From NCBI GenBank assembly GCA_028718125.1, contig JAQUMN010000034.1, forward strand, positions 1-40,814: a stretch of 40,814 nt of DNA, given 5' to 3'. This DNA is from Kiritimatiellia bacterium (GTDB lineage Bacteria; Verrucomicrobiota; Kiritimatiellia; JAAZAB01). The translations under genes and the position numbers were made by a program. Of this stretch, positions 14,819 through 25,000 are shown piece by piece. Each line of letters starts with the position of its first letter. Within the stretch, counting starts at the first letter, position 1. The notes under the pieces are model-generated. The model saw only the letters and a program-made list of their open reading frames with translations. It ran no database searches and had not been told where the DNA came from.

Positions 14819-17283
14819 AAGTTTCCTTGAACTGGTTGAAAGATTTTGTGGCGGTGGAGGCTTCCCCCGAGTCCCTGGCCGAGCGGCTGACGTTCGCCGG
14901 ACTGGAAGTCGAAGGCGTGACCCGCATCGGGTCCGATTTCAAGGACATCGTGGTCGGTGAAGTGCTAAGCGTCAACCCGCACCCGAATGCCGATCGTCTC
15001 ACGCTGTGCGATGTGGCCACCGGCCGCGAAACGGTGCGGGTGGTCTGCGGCGCGCCGAATGTCCACGCGGGCGACAAGGTCCCGTTCGCCGCCATCGGCG
15101 CCGTGTTGCCCAACGGCATGAAGATTAAGAGCGCCAAAATACGCGGGGAAGCTTCCTTCGGTATGCTCTGCGCCGAAGACGAACTCGGACTCTCGGAAGA
15201 CCATGCCGGGCTCATGCAGTTGCCGCGCGATATACCCGCAGGCACGCCCCTGGTTGATGTCGTGGGCGGACCCGATGCCGTGTTGACGATCGAGGTTACA
15301 CCGAACCGGCCGGACTGCCTGAGTATCCTTGGCATTGCCCGTGAAGTGGCGGCCCTGTATGGCTTACGGTTGAACTTGCCCTCTATTCAGTTCCCGGAAA
15401 CCGATCCATCGGCTGAAGGGCTGAAGGTGGCCGTTGAGGATGCGGAAGGCTGTCCCCGCTACACGGCCCGGATCTTGAAAGGCGTCACGATTGCTCCGAG
15501 TCCCCTGGCCATGCGCCTGCGCCTGACGCGCTGTGGCATCCGGCCGATCAACAATATTGTGGATATCACCAATTACGTCATGCTCGAGTGCGGCCAGCCC
15601 CTGCATGCTTTCGATCTCACACTCCTTAAGGAGAGCCACATCGTTGTGCGCCGGGCGCGCCCCAACGAAACCATGGCAACATTGGATGCGGTGGAACGCA
15701 AGCTGACCCCGGACATGCTGGTCATTGCCGACGCACAGTCGCCCGTGGCCATTGCCGGTGTCATGGGCGGCGTCCAAAGCGGAATTCTCGACACCACGCG
15801 CGATGTTGTCCTGGAAAGCGCCTGCTTCAAGCCCGCACTGATCCGCAAAACGTCCAAGACCCTGGGTCTTTCCACGGAATCCTCCTACCGGTTTGAACGC
15901 GGGGTGGATATTCGCGGTGTGGATTGGGCCAGCCGGCGGGCTACGGCGCTCATGGTTGCGCATGCCGGGGCTACGGTCGCCAAGGGTGTGCTGGACTGTT
16001 TTCCCGTCGAACCCGAAGAGCGGAGCATTGTCTGCCGCTTCGACCGCGTCCGCGACCTGCTGGGCATTGACATCAAGAATGCCGAGATCACGAGCCTGTT
16101 TGAGGCGCTGGCGCTTACCGTCGTAGATTGCGACAAGAAAAGCTGCACGGTAAAGGCGCCGACCTTCCGCCCGGACCTTGAAGCCGAGGTGGACCTGATC
16201 GAGGAAGTGGCGCGCATGCACGGCTTGGACAAGATTCCGGCGGCAGCGCCGCACAGCCGTTTTGTACAGGGCGTCAACGATGCGTTCATTCGCGCCACGA
16301 TCACGTGCCGGGACGCGCTGGTGGGGTTGGGTCTTACCGAAATCATGAATTACAGCCTGGTATCCGAAAAACTGCTGGTTTTATGCGACGCGGCACGCAC
16401 CGGCCAGCGCATTGCGATACCGCGCCCCATCAGTGCCGACCAGGCCATCCTGCGCGATGCGCTGTTGCCGCAGATGATCGAAACCCTCGGTCGCAACCGC
16501 TCGCGCCAGATTGCCGAGGCGGCGTTTTTTGAAATCGGCCGCGTTTTTTTCCGGAACGACCAGAAGGCTTACACCGAAGAAGAACATGTGGCCATCGGCC
16601 TGATGGGGCCGGCGGGCCGAACCGGTTTCGAGAAGCGTTCCGCCACCGCGGAAGCCGACAGCTTCCTATGGCTCAAGGGTATTCTGGAAGCCTTGTGCCG
16701 CAAGCTGTTCATTCGCGTGGATGAGCGGCCCGCAGGCAGGGACCAGCCGTCCGGACTTGCTTTCCAGGAACTGACGGAGGCCGATCCGCCCCCGGCGCTT
16801 TATGATCTAGGTTGTTTTGAAAAGAGCCGGTGCACGGTGATTACATTGGATGGAATATCCTGCGGGGTCGTGGGGCTTGTCCGTGAAACGCTGCGGCGTG
16901 AGTGGCGCTTAGCGGAGCCCGTGGCGGTTCTGGAAATGCGATTGGCGCCGCTCCTGGAGCGTGTAACCACCGTTCCGGCTGCAGAGCGCCTTCCGGTGTA
17001 TCCCTCCGTTGCGCGCGATATGGCCCTGCGTGTCAACAATCGCATCCGGCATGGCGACATCGTCAGCGCCATCTGGAAAATTGCACCAAAAGAATTGACA
17101 ACCGTCGAACTCTTTGATATATTCACCAGTAATGAGATAGGTATCGGTTTTAAGAGCATGGCCTACTCATTGACTTATCGGTCCGGGGACCGGACGTTGA
17201 CGGATGATGAAGTCAATCGGCTTCATGAGTCCATCAAGGACCGGCTGCGGAGCGAGATGTCCGTGGAGATCAGAGAAGGATAA
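14815..17283 (+). CDS. pheT: Phenylalanyl-tRNA synthetase beta subunit
   Basis: 822 aa. In order: MKVSLNWLKDFV start, EMAP-type tRNA-binding domain (about 40-150), B3/B4 editing domain (about 210-400), B5 domain, catalytic-like core, and C-terminal anticodon-binding FDX-ACB domain. The last contains PSVARDMALRVNNR and ends DRLRSEMSVEIREG. This is the complete architecture of bacterial PheT. It is translationally coupled to pheS. Confidence 0.97.
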   Translation: MKVSLNWLKDFVAVEASPESLAERLTFAGLEVEGVTRIGSDFKDIVVGEVLSVNPHPNADRLTLCDVATGRETVRVVCGAPNVHAGDKVPFAAIGAVLPNGMKIKSAKIRGEASFGMLCAEDELGLSEDHAGLMQLPRDIPAGTPLVDVVGGPDAVLTIEVTPNRPDCLSILGIAREVAALYGLRLNLPSIQFPETDPSAEGLKVAVEDAEGCPRYTARILKGVTIAPSPLAMRLRLTRCGIRPINNIVDITNYVMLECGQPLHAFDLTLLKESHIVVRRARPNETMATLDAVERKLTPDMLVIADAQSPVAIAGVMGGVQSGILDTTRDVVLESACFKPALIRKTSKTLGLSTESSYRFERGVDIRGVDWASRRATALMVAHAGATVAKGVLDCFPVEPEERSIVCRFDRVRDLLGIDIKNAEITSLFEALALTVVDCDKKSCTVKAPTFRPDLEAEVDLIEEVARMHGLDKIPAAAPHSRFVQGVNDAFIRATITCRDALVGLGLTEIMNYSLVSEKLLVLCDAARTGQRIAIPRPISADQAILRDALLPQMIETLGRNRSRQIAEAAFFEIGRVFFRNDQKAYTEEEHVAIGLMGPAGRTGFEKRSATAEADSFLWLKGILEALCRKLFIRVDERPAGRDQPSGLAFQELTEADPPPALYDLGCFEKSRCTVITLDGISCGVVGLVRETLRREWRLAEPVAVLEMRLAPLLERVTTVPAAERLPVYPSVARDMALRVNNRIRHGDIVSAIWKIAPKELTTVELFDIFTSNEIGIGFKSMAYSLTYRSGDRTLTDDEVNRLHESIKDRLRSEMSVEIREG

Positions 17284-17636
17284 TGGCAGAGATAATGGCT
17301 CGGAACATGACATAACATCGGCGGCCCAATCTAGGGTGCGCGGATGGGGAAACAGGCAGTATGCTGGGATTCATAGAAGACTGTTTGAAGAACATATGGC
17401 GATTCTTTTCAGGCATGGATTCCATGCCTGTGACGATGGGGTCTAACGGCTTCCAGCCGGATGGCCTGTTGATGGTAGCGGTGACAAGCAAAACGGTGGC
17501 GTGGCACTCCGGGGGTGGTGGGCGCAATTGCGCAATACCGGCCTGGAGATTGGGCGGCACGCCCCAGGATCCGCGCCATCGGCCACATATTGTTCTTTAA
17601 CAGCCTATCGAAGCGGTTCGCACCGCTTCCCCTTAG
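17284..17636. other. Gap between pheT and 6S RNA, no gene supported
   Basis: About 350 bp without a convincing protein gene; a 79-codon open frame (17361-17600) has no RBS and a composition unlike its neighbours. Two hairpins are visible: the near-perfect palindrome CAGGCATGGATTCCATGCCT at about 17412 and GAAGCGG-TTCGCA-CCGCTTC just before the 6S RNA. The first could end the pheST transcript, though it lacks a T-run. A structured RNA cannot be excluded. Confidence 0.4.
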
Positions 17637-17820
17637 ATGAGTACCCTGCCTGGTGCGTGGTTACGAGCCAAATTTCTGACCCGTTAATATGCGACCGGGG
17701 AGCTTGAATTCAGTGGCGCCCTTAGGCCCTTTAACAGGGATCTGGAACCCACTGGCGAAAGCACCCACCTTGTTCTGCGGAACAGAAATTGACTCCGTCA
17801 CGGCCAAGGTGGGGTATTCG
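17637..17820 (+). ncRNA. ssrS: 6S RNA (RNA polymerase-binding regulatory RNA)
   Basis: 6S RNA mimics an open promoter, binding the housekeeping holoenzyme in stationary phase. A closing stem pairs 17639-17653 with 17804-17819 (14-15 pairs, three wobbles, one bulged A). That predicts an RNA of about 183 nt, the usual length. The terminal hairpin includes CAGTGG/CCACTG and CCC-TTTAACA-GGG. A small TGTTC-TGCG-GAACA hairpin lies on the 3' side of the presumed central bubble, as in several 6S RNAs. Context agrees: in E. coli ssrS precedes the 5-FCL gene, and in other bacteria it neighbours rarA; here rarA and the 5-FCL gene both follow. Confidence 0.82.
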
Positions 17821-17834
17821 TTTAAAGGGACGGC

Positions 17835-19268
17835 ATGGACCTCTTCAATAAGCAGAATCCCAAGGCGGATGCCCGCCCGCCGCTGGCCGCGCGCATGCGT
17901 CCGCAAACGCTGGCGGAAATCGCCGGCCAGGACCACATGCTGGGTCCCGGTAAATTATTACGGCGCGCCATTGAGTCGGACCGGATTGCCAGCCTGATCC
18001 TCTACGGGCCGCCCGGTTGTGGAAAGACATCGCTGGCCGAAGTCATCGCTCTGGTTACCCACCGACATTTTGAAAAAACAAGCGGGGTCCTGGCCAACGT
18101 GGCCGTGCTGCGCGAACTTCTGCAAGCGGCTTTCGAGCGCCGCCGGCGCGAAGGCGTGCAAACCATCCTGTTCCTTGACGAAATCCACCACTTCAACAAA
18201 TCCCAGCAGGATATCCTTCTGCCCTACGTCGAAGATGGATCCATTATTTTGATTGGCGCCACGACCCATAATCCCTTTTTCTTTGTCAACAGTCCGCTCA
18301 CCTCCCGCTCCCAGATTTTCGAACTGGAACCGCTCGCCGAGGACGTCATCACCGCGCTCCTGCGCCGCGCGCTGACCGACGAACGCGGGCTGGGTGGCAT
18401 GCCCGTGGATGCCGATGACGATGCGCTCGCGCACCTGGCGCGGGTTTGCGAAGGCGATGCCCGGCGGGCGCTCAATTCCCTTGAAATTGCCGCCCTGACA
18501 ACCCCGCCGGACGCCCGGGGACGCATTCATATCACCCGTGCCGTTACGGAGGATTCCATCCAGAAAAAAGCCGTGGTCTATGACCGTGATGATGATGGCC
18601 ATTACGACACGATTTCCGCCTTCATCAAAAGCGTGCGGGGCTCCGATCCCCATGCCGCGGTGTATTGGCTGGCCAAGATGATCTATGCCGGCGAGGATCC
18701 CCGGTTTATCGCCCGGCGCCTGATTATCCTGGCCTCGGAAGATATCGGCAATGCCGATCCGCGCGGCCTGCTGATGGCCGTGGCGGGCCTGAATGCCGTG
18801 GAATTCGTCGGCATGCCCGAAGCCCGGATTATTCTGTCGCATATCACGACCTACCTGGCCTGCGCGCCCAAGAGCAATGCCGCCTATATGGCGGTCGAGA
18901 AAGCGCTCGGCGATATCAAGGAAGGCCGTGTGCTTCCCGTGCCCAAAGCGTTGCGGGGCGCCAGTTATAAGGGCGCCAAGCGCCTCGGCCATACGGGGTA
19001 TAAATATGCCCACGAGTATAAGGACCATTTTGTGGACCAGGCCTACATCCCGACTTCAGCGGTGTATTACGAGCCGACCAGCCAGGGGTACGAGGATACC
19101 TTGAAACAACGCCTGGCGCAGTGGGACCAGATGCGGCGGAAGGCGGAAGACAGACGACAGACGACAGAGGGCGGAGGACAGACCGGAGAAGAAAAAACAA
19201 AAGAAAACGTCCAGCGCCCAATGGAGAAAGAAAATGGAAAACCAAAGGTAAGCGACGGAAATTCATGA
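17835..19268 (+). CDS. rarA: Replication-associated recombination protein A (AAA+ ATPase)
   Basis: Clamp-loader-like AAA+ ATPase (MgsA/WRNIP1 family) acting at stalled forks. Walker A is GPPGCGKTSLAE near residue 58, Walker B is ILFLDEIHHFNKSQQD, sensor 1 is IGATTHNPFF. The C-terminal tetramerisation domain has SAFIKSVRGSDPHAAVYWLA and GHTGYKYAHEYKDHFVDQAY. 477 aa. The last 50 or so residues are not conserved and partly encode the heptamer repeat at 19144-19185. It ends in an ATGA overlap with the 5-FCL gene and lies 14 bp after the 6S RNA. Confidence 0.95.
   Translation: MDLFNKQNPKADARPPLAARMRPQTLAEIAGQDHMLGPGKLLRRAIESDRIASLILYGPPGCGKTSLAEVIALVTHRHFEKTSGVLANVAVLRELLQAAFERRRREGVQTILFLDEIHHFNKSQQDILLPYVEDGSIILIGATTHNPFFFVNSPLTSRSQIFELEPLAEDVITALLRRALTDERGLGGMPVDADDDALAHLARVCEGDARRALNSLEIAALTTPPDARGRIHITRAVTEDSIQKKAVVYDRDDDGHYDTISAFIKSVRGSDPHAAVYWLAKMIYAGEDPRFIARRLIILASEDIGNADPRGLLMAVAGLNAVEFVGMPEARIILSHITTYLACAPKSNAAYMAVEKALGDIKEGRVLPVPKALRGASYKGAKRLGHTGYKYAHEYKDHFVDQAYIPTSAVYYEPTSQGYEDTLKQRLAQWDQMRRKAEDRRQTTEGGGQTGEEKTKENVQRPMEKENGKPKVSDGNS
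19144..19185. repeat. Heptamer tandem repeat inside the 3' end of rarA
   Basis: Six in-phase units: CGGAAGA, CAGACGA, CAGACGA, CAGAGGG, CGGAGGA, CAGACCG. It is translated as a Glu/Arg/Gln/Thr/Gly-rich stretch in the RarA tail and leaves the downstream ATGA junction intact. Confidence 0.78.
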
Positions 19269-19867
19269 CCAGCAAAGGATCAATCCGAATCAAAATGCGC
19301 GCGCAGCGCGCCGCCCTGACCCTATTGGGCATCCGGCAGGCCAGCTCAAAAATTCAGCGCGTGGTGATGAAGCTTCCGGAATGGGCGGCAGCGCAGCGGG
19401 TTTGCGTGTACCTGGCAATGCCCTCCGAAGCGCAGACCCGCCGGCTTCTAATGGCATGCTGGAAAACCGGCAAGCAGATCCTGGTACCCGCCTATCGAAA
19501 AGCGGAACGGCGCTATGATCTGGCACGGCTCCGTCCGGGCGATTCCGTGAAGGCAGGCTATTGGGCCGTGCCGGAACCCGCCCGGCCACGCTGGGCGGTA
19601 CCCGCGCGCGTGGACCTGGTGGTGGCGCCAGGCCTGGCGTTTGACCGCTCTGGTGGGCGGCTTGGCCATGGTGGCGGTCATTATGACCGCCTGCTGGCAG
19701 GCATAGCCCTGAAACAAGCGTTTAAGATTGGGTTGGCATTGGAATGTCAGATGGTTGCCCGCGTACCGATGAACGGGCGGGATATCCGTATGGATGCGGT
19801 GGTGACGGAACAGGCGGTGTACCGGCGGCAGACGAACACCAGACGCCAGACGCCAGATGACAGATGA
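19265..19867 (+). CDS. 5-formyltetrahydrofolate cyclo-ligase family protein
   Basis: Converts 5-formyl-THF to 5,10-methenyl-THF with ATP (YgfA/MTHFS). 200 aa. IRIKMRAQRAAL is the N-terminal block and GLAFDRSGGRLGHGGGHYDRLL the conserved glycine-rich substrate and ATP site. The ATG at 19265 overlaps the rarA stop (ATGA). The C-terminal tail (RRQTNTRRQTPDDR) is the translation of another heptamer array. Confidence 0.93.
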   Translation: MTSKGSIRIKMRAQRAALTLLGIRQASSKIQRVVMKLPEWAAAQRVCVYLAMPSEAQTRRLLMACWKTGKQILVPAYRKAERRYDLARLRPGDSVKAGYWAVPEPARPRWAVPARVDLVVAPGLAFDRSGGRLGHGGGHYDRLLAGIALKQAFKIGLALECQMVARVPMNGRDIRMDAVVTEQAVYRRQTNTRRQTPDDR

Positions 19868-19874
19868 CGGATGA
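19829..19874. repeat. Heptamer tandem repeat at the 3' end of the 5-FCL gene
   Basis: CAGACGA, a four-base interruption, then five in-phase units CAGACGC, CAGACGC, CAGATGA, CAGATGA, CGGATGA. The stop codon of the 5-FCL gene lies inside the array. Confidence 0.78.
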
Positions 19875-20223
19875 TTTTCGCGATAGCGACATTTCGGGCG
19901 TAGTCCCGATCACATTGCTTCGGCGGGTATCGGGACGAAGCCCGATGCTACCGTGTGGCGAATTCGGGTTCCGCCGGAGGCGGATTCGAAAAAGCAAAGC
20001 AAGCTTGTGCCGAATGCGGGTGCGCCGTGCGCAACGCTATACTTCTGTATGCGCAAGCGCGGCAAACTCGCAGGCGGCATAAGATCGCAGCCGCCTTTTT
20101 CGAACCGAATTCGACACACTGCCGAGAGAGAACATACTTGAGCGGCGGGCATAGCCTGGTGTTAAGGAATAAAAACGCAATAATCGCCTCGGGCGCGTAA
20201 GCGTCTCGGGACTGGAGGAAATT
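19875..20223. repeat. Gap before rny with a 167-bp inverted-repeat segment
   Basis: No gene is supported. GTGTGGCGAATTCGGGTTCC (from 19953) is an imperfect inverted copy of CGAACCGAATTCGACACAC (20101-20119). Nested inside, TTCGAAAAAG (19985-19994) matches CTTTTTCGAA (20095-20104). The element looks like a MITE-like or structured-RNA segment. Upstream (19889-19950) lies a second imperfect inverted motif around TCGGGCGTAGTCCCGAT and ATCGGGACGAAGCCCGAT. The rny RBS (GGAGGAAATT) ends the gap. Confidence 0.5.
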
Positions 20224-21777
20224 ATGACACAATGGTGGATAGGCGCGTTCGTGGTCATGCTGGCGGCGGGGTTGGGATATTACATCCGCTTGATCATTGG
20301 CCGATATGTAGTGAAGTCCAGCGAACAGGATTCGGACCGGATGCTGAGCGACGCTAAGCGGGAGGCGGAATCCATTCGCCAGGGCGCCGGCCTCCAGGCC
20401 AAGGAAGCTGTGCTCAAGGCACGTGAGGAATTTGAAACCACTATCAAGACGCGTCGCCAGGAAATTGCCGCTTTGGAAGAACGCTCCGCCCAGCGCGAGT
20501 TGAACCTGGACCGCAAAGTGGCCATGATCGATAAAAAGTACCAGCAGGTCGAACAGAAAGTGGCCGAAATCGAAAAGAAAGAGACGGAAGTCACTCAACA
20601 GCGCGAGGAATACCAGAACTTGATTAAAACCGAACGCGAAAAACTTCAGCGCATTGCCGGCATGACCCTGGAAGAAGCGCGCCGCGCGCTGATCGCGCGC
20701 ATCGATGAAGAAGTGCGCGGAGAAACCGGCATGCTCATCCGCCGCCTGCAGGAGGAGGCCAAGGAAACGGCCGAGCGCGAAGCCAAGAAAATTCTGGCCC
20801 TGGCTATCCAGCGGTTTTCCAGCGGGCATTTCAGCGAGCTCATGACCAGCACGGTGGCTTTACCCAGCGATGACTTGAAAGGCCGCATCATCGGGCGCGA
20901 AGGGCGCAATATCCGCGCGCTGGAAGCGGCCACCGGCGTAGACCTGCTTGTGGACGACACACCGGAGGCCGTGGTTATATCCGCCTTCGATCCCATGCGG
21001 CGCGAAATCGCCAAGCAGTCCCTGGAGCGTCTGATCATGGATGGGCGCATTCATCCGGCCCGGATCGAGGAAGTGGTCGCCAAAGTGCAGGCGGAAATGG
21101 CGGACCTCGTCCGCGTCGCTGGGGAAGAGGCGATTTACACGCTGGGTCTCCAGGGCGTTGACCCCGACCTGGTGCGGACCCTGGGGCGCTTGAAATATCG
21201 CAGCAGTTATGCCCAGAATGTGCTCATGCATTCCATTGAGGTCGCCCACCTTATGGGCATTATGGCCGGCGAACTGGATCTGGACATCATGCTGGCCAAG
21301 CGCATCGGCTTATTTCACGACATCGGCAAGGCGTTGGACAGCGAAGTGGAGGGGAGCCACGCCGTCATCGGCGCCGATTTTCTTAAGCGCCACAATGAGC
21401 CGCAATTACTGATCAATGCCGTGGCGGCCCATCATGCGGATGTGGAGCCGGAAAGCATGTATGCGGTGCTCGCGGCCGCGGCGGACGCCATTTCGGCGTC
21501 CCGTCCGGGCGCGCGCGCCGAAACGACCGCCGTATACGTCAAGCGCCTGGAACAGCTGGAGGCCATTGCCAGCGGCTTCCCCGGTGTGGAAAAATGCTAT
21601 GCCATCCAGGCCGGCCGCGAGGTGCGCGTCATCGTCGTGCCGGAAAAGGTGGATGATGCCGCGGCCATGCACCTGGCGCGGGACATCAGCAAGAAGATCG
21701 AGCAGGATTTGCAATATCCCGGCCAGATCAAGGTGACGGTCATTCGCGAAAAACGATGCGTGGAATATGCCCGGTAA
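20224..21777 (+). CDS. rny: Ribonuclease Y
   Basis: Membrane-anchored endoribonuclease that initiates mRNA decay. 517 aa: N-terminal transmembrane helix (about 5-25), long coiled coil (about 30-190), KH domain (LPSDDLKGRIIGREGRNIRALE), and HD domain with HSIEVAHL and LFHDIGKALD plus AHHADVEPES. The ATG follows a strong RBS (GGAGG). It is the standard architecture of the family. Confidence 0.97.
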   Translation: MTQWWIGAFVVMLAAGLGYYIRLIIGRYVVKSSEQDSDRMLSDAKREAESIRQGAGLQAKEAVLKAREEFETTIKTRRQEIAALEERSAQRELNLDRKVAMIDKKYQQVEQKVAEIEKKETEVTQQREEYQNLIKTEREKLQRIAGMTLEEARRALIARIDEEVRGETGMLIRRLQEEAKETAEREAKKILALAIQRFSSGHFSELMTSTVALPSDDLKGRIIGREGRNIRALEAATGVDLLVDDTPEAVVISAFDPMRREIAKQSLERLIMDGRIHPARIEEVVAKVQAEMADLVRVAGEEAIYTLGLQGVDPDLVRTLGRLKYRSSYAQNVLMHSIEVAHLMGIMAGELDLDIMLAKRIGLFHDIGKALDSEVEGSHAVIGADFLKRHNEPQLLINAVAAHHADVEPESMYAVLAAAADAISASRPGARAETTAVYVKRLEQLEAIASGFPGVEKCYAIQAGREVRVIVVPEKVDDAAAMHLARDISKKIEQDLQYPGQIKVTVIREKRCVEYAR

Positions 21778-21833
21778 CGTATAGTCGCGGGCGTGAACCT
21801 GTGGCTGCCGGAACAGGCGGACAATCCGTGTAG

Positions 21834-21882
21834 AGCCGGTTTTTCCGCCACAGGCGGATCCGCCTCCGGCGGAACACCGGCT
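21834..21882. repeat. Long hairpin with GGCGGATCCGCC core after rny
   Basis: AGCCGGTTTTTCCGCC (21834-21849) pairs with GGCGGAACACCGGCT (21868-21882). The loop contains the palindrome AGGCGGATCCGCCT (21852-21865), also found at 25323 and (one base different) 29312. Further imperfect GGC/CCG-rich palindromes continue to about 21950. Confidence 0.6.
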
Positions 21883-22037
21883 ACGATAGCCGGCCACGCC
21901 TTCGGCATGGCAAGCATAAAGTTTACCCCGCACAGGCCGGGGTCGGCTCCACAGGAGTACGCCAAGAGTTACGGTGTCAGCCGCCCGATTCAAATTCCAA
22001 ACAAATCGAGAAAAGAAGCCCATAAGAAAACAATACC

Positions 22038-25000
22038 ATGAACACAACATTAAAGAATACGTTTGCAAATCCACCGAGTTTATATCGCGCCAAACCGTTC
22101 TGGGCCTGGAACGGGAAGCTGGAAGAAGGGGAATTGCGCCGCCAAATTCGTTCCATGCGCCAGATGGGGCTGGGTGGATTCTTCATGCACTCCCGGGTGG
22201 GCCTGGCCACGCCCTATCTTTCCCCGGAATGGTTTAACCTTGTGAACGCATGTATTGACGAGGCCCGCAAGCAGAAGATGGAAGCGTGGCTTTATGACGA
22301 GGATCGCTGGCCTTCGGGCGCGGCCGGCGGGCTGGTCACGAAAAATCCGCGGTATCGCATGCGCCGGCTGGTGATGGAGACCGTGGCATCAGGGCGGGCC
22401 ATTCCCGGCGATTGGGACGTGGTGGCCGTTTTCACTGCCCGGGTGCAAGGCCTGTCGGCGCGTGATGTCGTGTGTCTGGATTCGCGTCGCTCCTTAAGGA
22501 CGCCGTCCAGGGGCCACGCGCTGTTCGTGTTCCGGGTGACGACCGCGGCGTTGAGTTCCTGGTATAACGGGTACACGTATCTGGATACACTCAGCCGCGA
22601 GGCGGTGCGCGAGTTCATCCGGGTCACCCACGAGGCATACAAGCGGCATTGCCGGCAATATTTCGGACGCTTGGTTCCCGGCATTTTTTCCGACGAGCCT
22701 CATTTCGGCGGTAAGTTCTCGCCCATCTCGCGGGAGGGGGGTCTCTCGATTCCCTGGACCCCCGCCTTGCCCGCCGTTTTCCGCAAACGGTATGGCTATA
22801 ATTTGATGCCCCACCTGCTGGAGTTGTTTTTCGATGTGGATGGCCGGGAGATGACCCCGGCGCGTTACCATTATCATGAATGTCTGTCGTTTCTTTTCGC
22901 CGATGCGTTTGCGCGCCAAATCGGCGAATGGTGCGCGCGCCAGGGCATACAGTTTACCGGCCATGTGGTCGAGGAAGATACACCCTCCCATCAGGCCAAT
23001 TATGTCGGGGAATGCATGCGTTTTTATGAACACATGCAGGCGCCCGGGATGGACTTGCTGACCGAACACTGGCGTCTCTATGCGGTGGCCAAGCAAGTCA
23101 GTTCTGTCGCGCGGCAGTTTGGACGAACCTGGCGGCTGACCGAAACCTACGGTTGTACCGGCTGGGATTTTCCCCTCGAAGGTCACAAGGCCCTTGGCGA
23201 CTGGCAACTCGCCCTGGGCATTAACCTGCGCTGTCCGCATCTGGCCTGGTATACCATGGCCGGCGAGGCCAAGCGCGATTTCCCGGCCTCCATCAGCTAT
23301 CAGTCCCCCTGGTGGGACGCGTATGCCAAGGTCGAGGATTATTTTGCCCGCGTCAATGCGGTCATGACGCAGGGAACCGAAGTGCGCGACCTGCTGGTGA
23401 TTCATCCGGTGGAGAGTGTCTGGGTCATGTTCCGCAAGGACGGAATTAAACATCCGGACATTCAGGCGTTCGATAAAATGTTTGCGACCATGACGCAGGA
23501 CCTCCTGGCCCGGCAGCTTGATTTTGACTACGGCAGCGAAGCTATCCTGGCGCGCCATGCGCGGGTGGCGATTAAAGGCGGCCGCGCCGAGTTTGTCGTG
23601 GGCCGGGCAAGGTATCGCGCCGTACTCGTGCCGCCGATGAAAACTATGCGCGCAACCACGTTGGATTGGCTAAGGCGCTTCCGCTCGGTCGGCGGTCAGG
23701 TCATATTTGCGGGCAAACCGGCCGTCTATGTCGCGGGCGCGCCATCGGATGCGCCGGCGCACCTGGCCGCAGACTGCGTGCACACTCAAGGCCTGACGGG
23801 CGACGCGGTGAGGCGACATTTGGACCCGCTATGCCGGCGGGTAGCCCTGTATGACGCTGAGCGCCGCCCTTTGGGCTCGGTGCTCTATTTGCTGCGCGAA
23901 GATCGTCGGGCTTTTTATTTGTTTATCTGCAACACGGGCCATACCAGCGGGCAGCGCCGTAACGCGGACGTGTTTAAGGATGTTATGGTGCGCGACCGCC
24001 CAACAGCCTATCCGCGCGCATTCATCGCGGGGTTCGCGGAATGCGCGGGAGCGCCTCAGGAGTGGGATGCCGAGACCGGGGTGATGTATACAGCGACGGC
24101 GCGCCGGCTGGATAACGGCGCGTGGGAGATTGCCACGAGCTTGGAACGCCTGGGCAGCCGTCTGTTTGTAATTCCGAAAAAGAAAGATACGCGCCGCTTT
24201 CCGGCACGCCACGTCATGCGGGTTTGCGCGGTGCGGCGTATGTGTCCGGTTTCATGGAATATTGTGCTGAGTGAGCCGAACGTCCTGGTGCTTGATCGGC
24301 CCCGCTACCGCATTGGCAATGGTACGTGGCAGCCGGAAACCGAGATTCTCCGGGTGGATCGGGCCGTGCGGAGCGCGTTGGGCATTCCACTCCGCGGGGG
24401 AAGCATGGTGCAACCCTGGGCTCAGAAACCAGACCGCGCGCATAAAACCGTTCCGATTGAACTCGTTTATACCGTCCACATCAACACCATGCCGGCCGGC
24501 GTCATGGAATTGGCGCTGGAACATCCGGAACTGTTCAGGATCAGCCTGAACGGTCGGTCGCTTGACGCCCGGCAGGCCCGAAATTGGTGGACGGACCGGT
24601 CCATGCTGAAGGTTCCGTTTGATGCGGCGCTTTTACATCCCGGTGACAACGAGTTGAGTCTCCTGTGCGACTATAACGCCAAGTCCGGCCTGGAGATATG
24701 CTATGTTCTCGGCAATTTCGGTGTTAAAGTCAAGGGCGCCCAGGCGAGCATCACTCCGTCGGTTAGGTCGTTGAAAATCGGCGATTGGGTGAAGCAAGGC
24801 CTGGCATTCTATTCCGGCAATGTGACCTATCAGGCGGATATAAACGCCTGCGGACGTGCCGGTGAACGGGTCTTTATCCGTTTGCCCGCGTTCCGCGGCG
24901 CCGGTGCGCGCATCTTCGTCAACGATCAGCCGGCTGGTGTGCTTGCCTGGCCGCCGTATGAAATGGACATCACGGCTTTTGTCAAAAGTGCGCGTCAGGA

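Noticed and set aside
17361..17600. 79-codon ORF after pheT (a possible zapA position)
   Set aside because: No RBS, no ZapA-like residues, and unlikely composition; it is treated as non-coding.
9177..19874. CRISPR-like array from the CAGACGA units
   Set aside because: The units are contiguous 7-bp words with no spacers, and no cas genes are present.
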